Positions 5,319-7,148 of a stretch of DNA of 7,148 bases are shown one piece after another (positions within the stretch are counted from its first letter, which is position 1; every line of letters begins with the position of its first letter). The notes under the pieces were generated by a model that worked only from the letters and a program-made list of their open reading frames with translations, was not told the DNA's origin and searched no databases. A program made the translations under genes and the position numbers. This DNA is from an uncultured Blautia sp. (GTDB lineage Bacteria > Bacillota > Clostridia > Lachnospirales > Lachnospiraceae): contig CAMOXX010000140.1 in the NCBI GenBank assembly GCA_946629475.1, positions 1 to 7,148 on the forward strand, given 5' to 3'.

Positions 5319-6655
5319 CACCGGCAGTTCGTGAGCTCATCCTTCATATTCAGCACCAGGATGTTCCAGTTGATAAATCCTCCGTTCATGATGGGTTCCC
5401 CGGTGAACGGGTCATAGTATTCGTGGAGACTGCCGCTCTTTTCCAGGTCTCTGCCGAGCAGAAGGGCGGTTTTCTTGTAGATCAGCTCTGCCTCTTCCCG
5501 ATAGCCATAGTTCATGAGCCCCCGGAACACCACATAATTTGCCACCAGCCAGATGGGTCCCAGCCAGTTGGAGGGATTATTGGTCACGGAAAGGTCGAAC
5601 ATCTTTTCGTCCTTCGCAAGCGTGGTCACCCCGTAGTCCGAGCCGAAGGTTTCCGGATCGAAGATATGCCTCACGAGCGAGGCCGCCTGCTCCTCCGATG
5701 CAAACCCGGCGAGCATGGGGATAAAGCCGGACCACACGCGGATTTTGATCGGGAGGGTTTTCCAGAACACACCCAGCCCCTGATGAAACCAGTCGTATTT
5801 TCGGGTATGGATATCCACATCCACAGAATAGAAAAACCGGTCCCGCCTGTCCCAGCATTCGGCCTGAATCGCCGTGATCAGATTTTCTCTTTTCTTTTGG
5901 AACCGGGAGGCACATGCGAGATACTCTTCCGCCCTGCCTTCGCCTGCGTGAAGAGAGGCAAGTGCCGTAAAATACTTCTCCGCGTTCCGGAGCTCTATCG
6001 TCATGAAGCTGTTCAGAAAAATATTTGCTGTCGAGAACGGCGGCCGCCCGAATGTAGCAGGGTCATTGTCCATCCCGATCATGATGTCGTCCTGCCACAC
6101 GTACAGGCCCGCATTCTCATAATAATAATTCCGGTCGTAGCAGTCAAAATACTTAAGAAGCCCCTCCTGAAAATCCTCAGCCCAGGAGTAGTCGGAGATT
6201 CGGTCGCTGATCAGGCAGATCTGGCCTGCGAGGAAGGGCTTATGCATGTTCATCTTTTTCCCTTCCTTGTGCCGCATATTGAGATACGGCTCCGGCCAGT
6301 CGGCTACCTCGATCATCATGGGAATATAGCCGTCCGGCAGCTGATGGTCAAAAAAGTTCCGGACATTTCCCTTTGCATGCTCGATGATATTTTCCCGAAG
6401 CTCCGGGTCTTCATACCGGTCGAGCAGGTTCAGAAAACCGTACACCGACCAGTAGGTATCCCAGTCCCACACATTCCCGTCGTAGATGGAGCCCGGATCA
6501 ATAAACGGATACCGGATGAAGCTCCTCGGTTTTTTCAGGACGTCCGGGGTATGCTGCATCACAAAGGCCCGGATCTCCTCGGCATACCGGTCCGCCGTCT
6601 CCCGTGAGACCGGCCCTTCTTCTGTCTGTCTGTTAATAGCCTGCCTTTCTTCCAT
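5318..6655 (-). CDS. Trehalase/GH63-like (MGH1-type) glycoside hydrolase, cytoplasmic
   Basis: Predicted (alpha/alpha)6-barrel glycosidase of 445 residues without signal peptide or membrane segment, so probably acting on an imported sugar in the cytoplasm. Motifs of the trehalase (GH37)/GH63 group: WDWDTYWSVYGF (63-74), GMDNDP (194-199, D196 a likely general acid), NWLGPIWLVANYVVFRGL (363-380, the N-W-x-G-P-I-W region) and HEYYDPFTGE (411-420, E412 a likely general base) followed by FINWNILVLNM. The length resembles mannosylglycerate/glucosylglycerate hydrolases rather than full-size trehalases or multi-domain GH63 alpha-glucosidases, but the sugar cannot be named from sequence. The ATG at 6655 has GGAAAGGAAGG just upstream. 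It follows the permease by 18 nt, which suggests one operon for uptake and cleavage. Fold assignment firm; substrate unknown. Confidence 0.85.
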   Translation of the reverse strand: MEERQAINRQTEEGPVSRETADRYAEEIRAFVMQHTPDVLKKPRSFIRYPFIDPGSIYDGNVWDWDTYWSVYGFLNLLDRYEDPELRENIIEHAKGNVRNFFDHQLPDGYIPMMIEVADWPEPYLNMRHKEGKKMNMHKPFLAGQICLISDRISDYSWAEDFQEGLLKYFDCYDRNYYYENAGLYVWQDDIMIGMDNDPATFGRPPFSTANIFLNSFMTIELRNAEKYFTALASLHAGEGRAEEYLACASRFQKKRENLITAIQAECWDRRDRFFYSVDVDIHTRKYDWFHQGLGVFWKTLPIKIRVWSGFIPMLAGFASEEQAASLVRHIFDPETFGSDYGVTTLAKDEKMFDLSVTNNPSNWLGPIWLVANYVVFRGLMNYGYREEAELIYKKTALLLGRDLEKSGSLHEYYDPFTGEPIMNGGFINWNILVLNMKDELTNCR

Positions 6656-6673
6656 TGTCCTTCCTTTCCGGAA

Positions 6674-7148
6674 TCAGCCCTTGACAGCCCCGGCGGTCAT
6701 GCCTTCCATCACCTTTTTGTTCAGGAGCAGGTAGATGATCAGCATCGGGAAGACGCTCATCGACACGGAGGCGAAAATCGCTCCCCAGTTCTTCGCGCCG
6801 AACTCGTCGGAGAAATACAGAAGGCCTGTCTGCACCGTTTTGAGCGCGGAATCACTGATAAAGGTCATCGAGAAGATCAGGTCGTTCCATTTGAAGAAGA
6901 ACTGAAGCACCAGGACCGTAACGATGGCATTCTTCATCAGCGGCAGAACCACATAGTACATCAGCCGGTAAATACCGCAGCCATCGATCACGGCGGCCTC
7001 CATCAGTTCGTCCGGGAAAGAACGGAGATAACCCTGCACCAGATAGATGGAAAGGGAAAGGCCGAACGCGATGTAAGTAATGATCAGGCAGGTTCTGGTA
7101 TTGAGAAGATGGCCCCTGCTGTAGATCTGGAACAGGGGGATCAGGGCA
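6674..7148 (-). CDS. Carbohydrate ABC transporter permease, MalG/MsmG type (5' end cut by window edge)
   Basis: Inner-membrane permease subunit of a CUT1-type sugar importer. The last 157 residues are visible; members usually have about 270-300, so the N-terminal part lies beyond 7148. The frame is open to the window edge, so the GTG at 7039 is only an internal Val codon. Seen: a hydrophobic segment TCLIITYIAFGLSLSIYLV; the EAA loop beginning EAAVIDGCGIYR and ending LPL (about 7000-6938), which docks on the ATPase; two more hydrophobic segments (NAIVTVLVLQFFF and FASVSMSVFPMLIIYLLL); and the C-terminal TAGAVKG typical of MsmG-like proteins. The partner permease and solute-binding protein are expected upstream, outside the window. 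The next gene, 18 nt downstream, is a glycosidase, so the substrate is probably an oligosaccharide or glycoside. Confidence 0.95.
   Translation of the reverse strand, partial: ALIPLFQIYSRGHLLNTRTCLIITYIAFGLSLSIYLVQGYLRSFPDELMEAAVIDGCGIYRLMYYVVLPLMKNAIVTVLVLQFFFKWNDLIFSMTFISDSALKTVQTGLLYFSDEFGAKNWGAIFASVSMSVFPMLIIYLLLNKKVMEGMTAGAVKG

Noticed and set aside
5423..6607. Plus-strand open frame of 394 codons
   Set aside because: Nearly as long as the glycosidase it opposes, but the minus-strand protein carries recognisable GH37/GH63 motifs and a good ribosome binding site, while this one shows none.
1..7148. CRISPR arrays, tRNA or rRNA genes, insertion sequences, phage genes
   Set aside because: No spaced repeats, cloverleaf or rRNA-like sequence, transposase motifs or target-site duplications were seen; the window is filled by metabolic genes.

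Overview
The window is a stretch of bacterial chromosome, all genes on the minus strand, most likely from a GC-rich member of the Clostridia (Lachnospiraceae-like). This rests on the split glycine decarboxylase P protein (two genes, gcvPA and gcvPB), a glycine riboswitch with an intrinsic-terminator expression platform, strong AAGGAGG-type ribosome binding sites, and an msm-like sugar transporter and glycosidase cluster next door. The taxon is an inference from gene style, not from a marker gene.

Right part, about 5318-7148 (transcribed first): the end of a carbohydrate ABC transporter operon. It holds the C-terminal 157 residues of a MalG/MsmG-type inner-membrane permease. After 18 nt comes a cytoplasmic 445-residue (alpha/alpha)6-barrel glycosidase of the trehalase/GH63 (MGH1-like) type, which presumably cleaves the sugar that is imported. 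A 76-bp palindromic element starts inside the glycosidase stop codon and separates this operon from the next.

Middle, about 4920-5207: a sigma-A-like promoter and a tandem glycine riboswitch leading into a 22-bp terminator hairpin with a seven-U tail. The last bases of aptamer 2 (CAGG) also belong to the 5' arm of the terminator, so glycine binding should prevent termination (an ON switch).

Left part, 1-4901: the glycine cleavage operon in the order gcvT, gcvH, gcvPA, gcvPB, lplA (lplA cut by the window edge). GcvPA/GcvPB decarboxylate glycine and load the aminomethyl group on the lipoyl arm of GcvH. GcvT moves the one-carbon unit to tetrahydrofolate and releases ammonia. LplA attaches lipoate to GcvH. 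The genes are tightly packed: a 4-nt gap, an ATGA overlap and a 17-nt overlap, all suggesting translational coupling. The fourth enzyme, dihydrolipoyl dehydrogenase (L protein), is not in the window.

No clearly new biological system was found. The points most worth a second look are the riboswitch architecture (near-absent peripheral hairpin in aptamer 2, possible leader-linker helix, tandem-palindrome stem in aptamer 1), the palindromic element after the glycosidase, and the unassigned substrate of the glycosidase/transporter pair.
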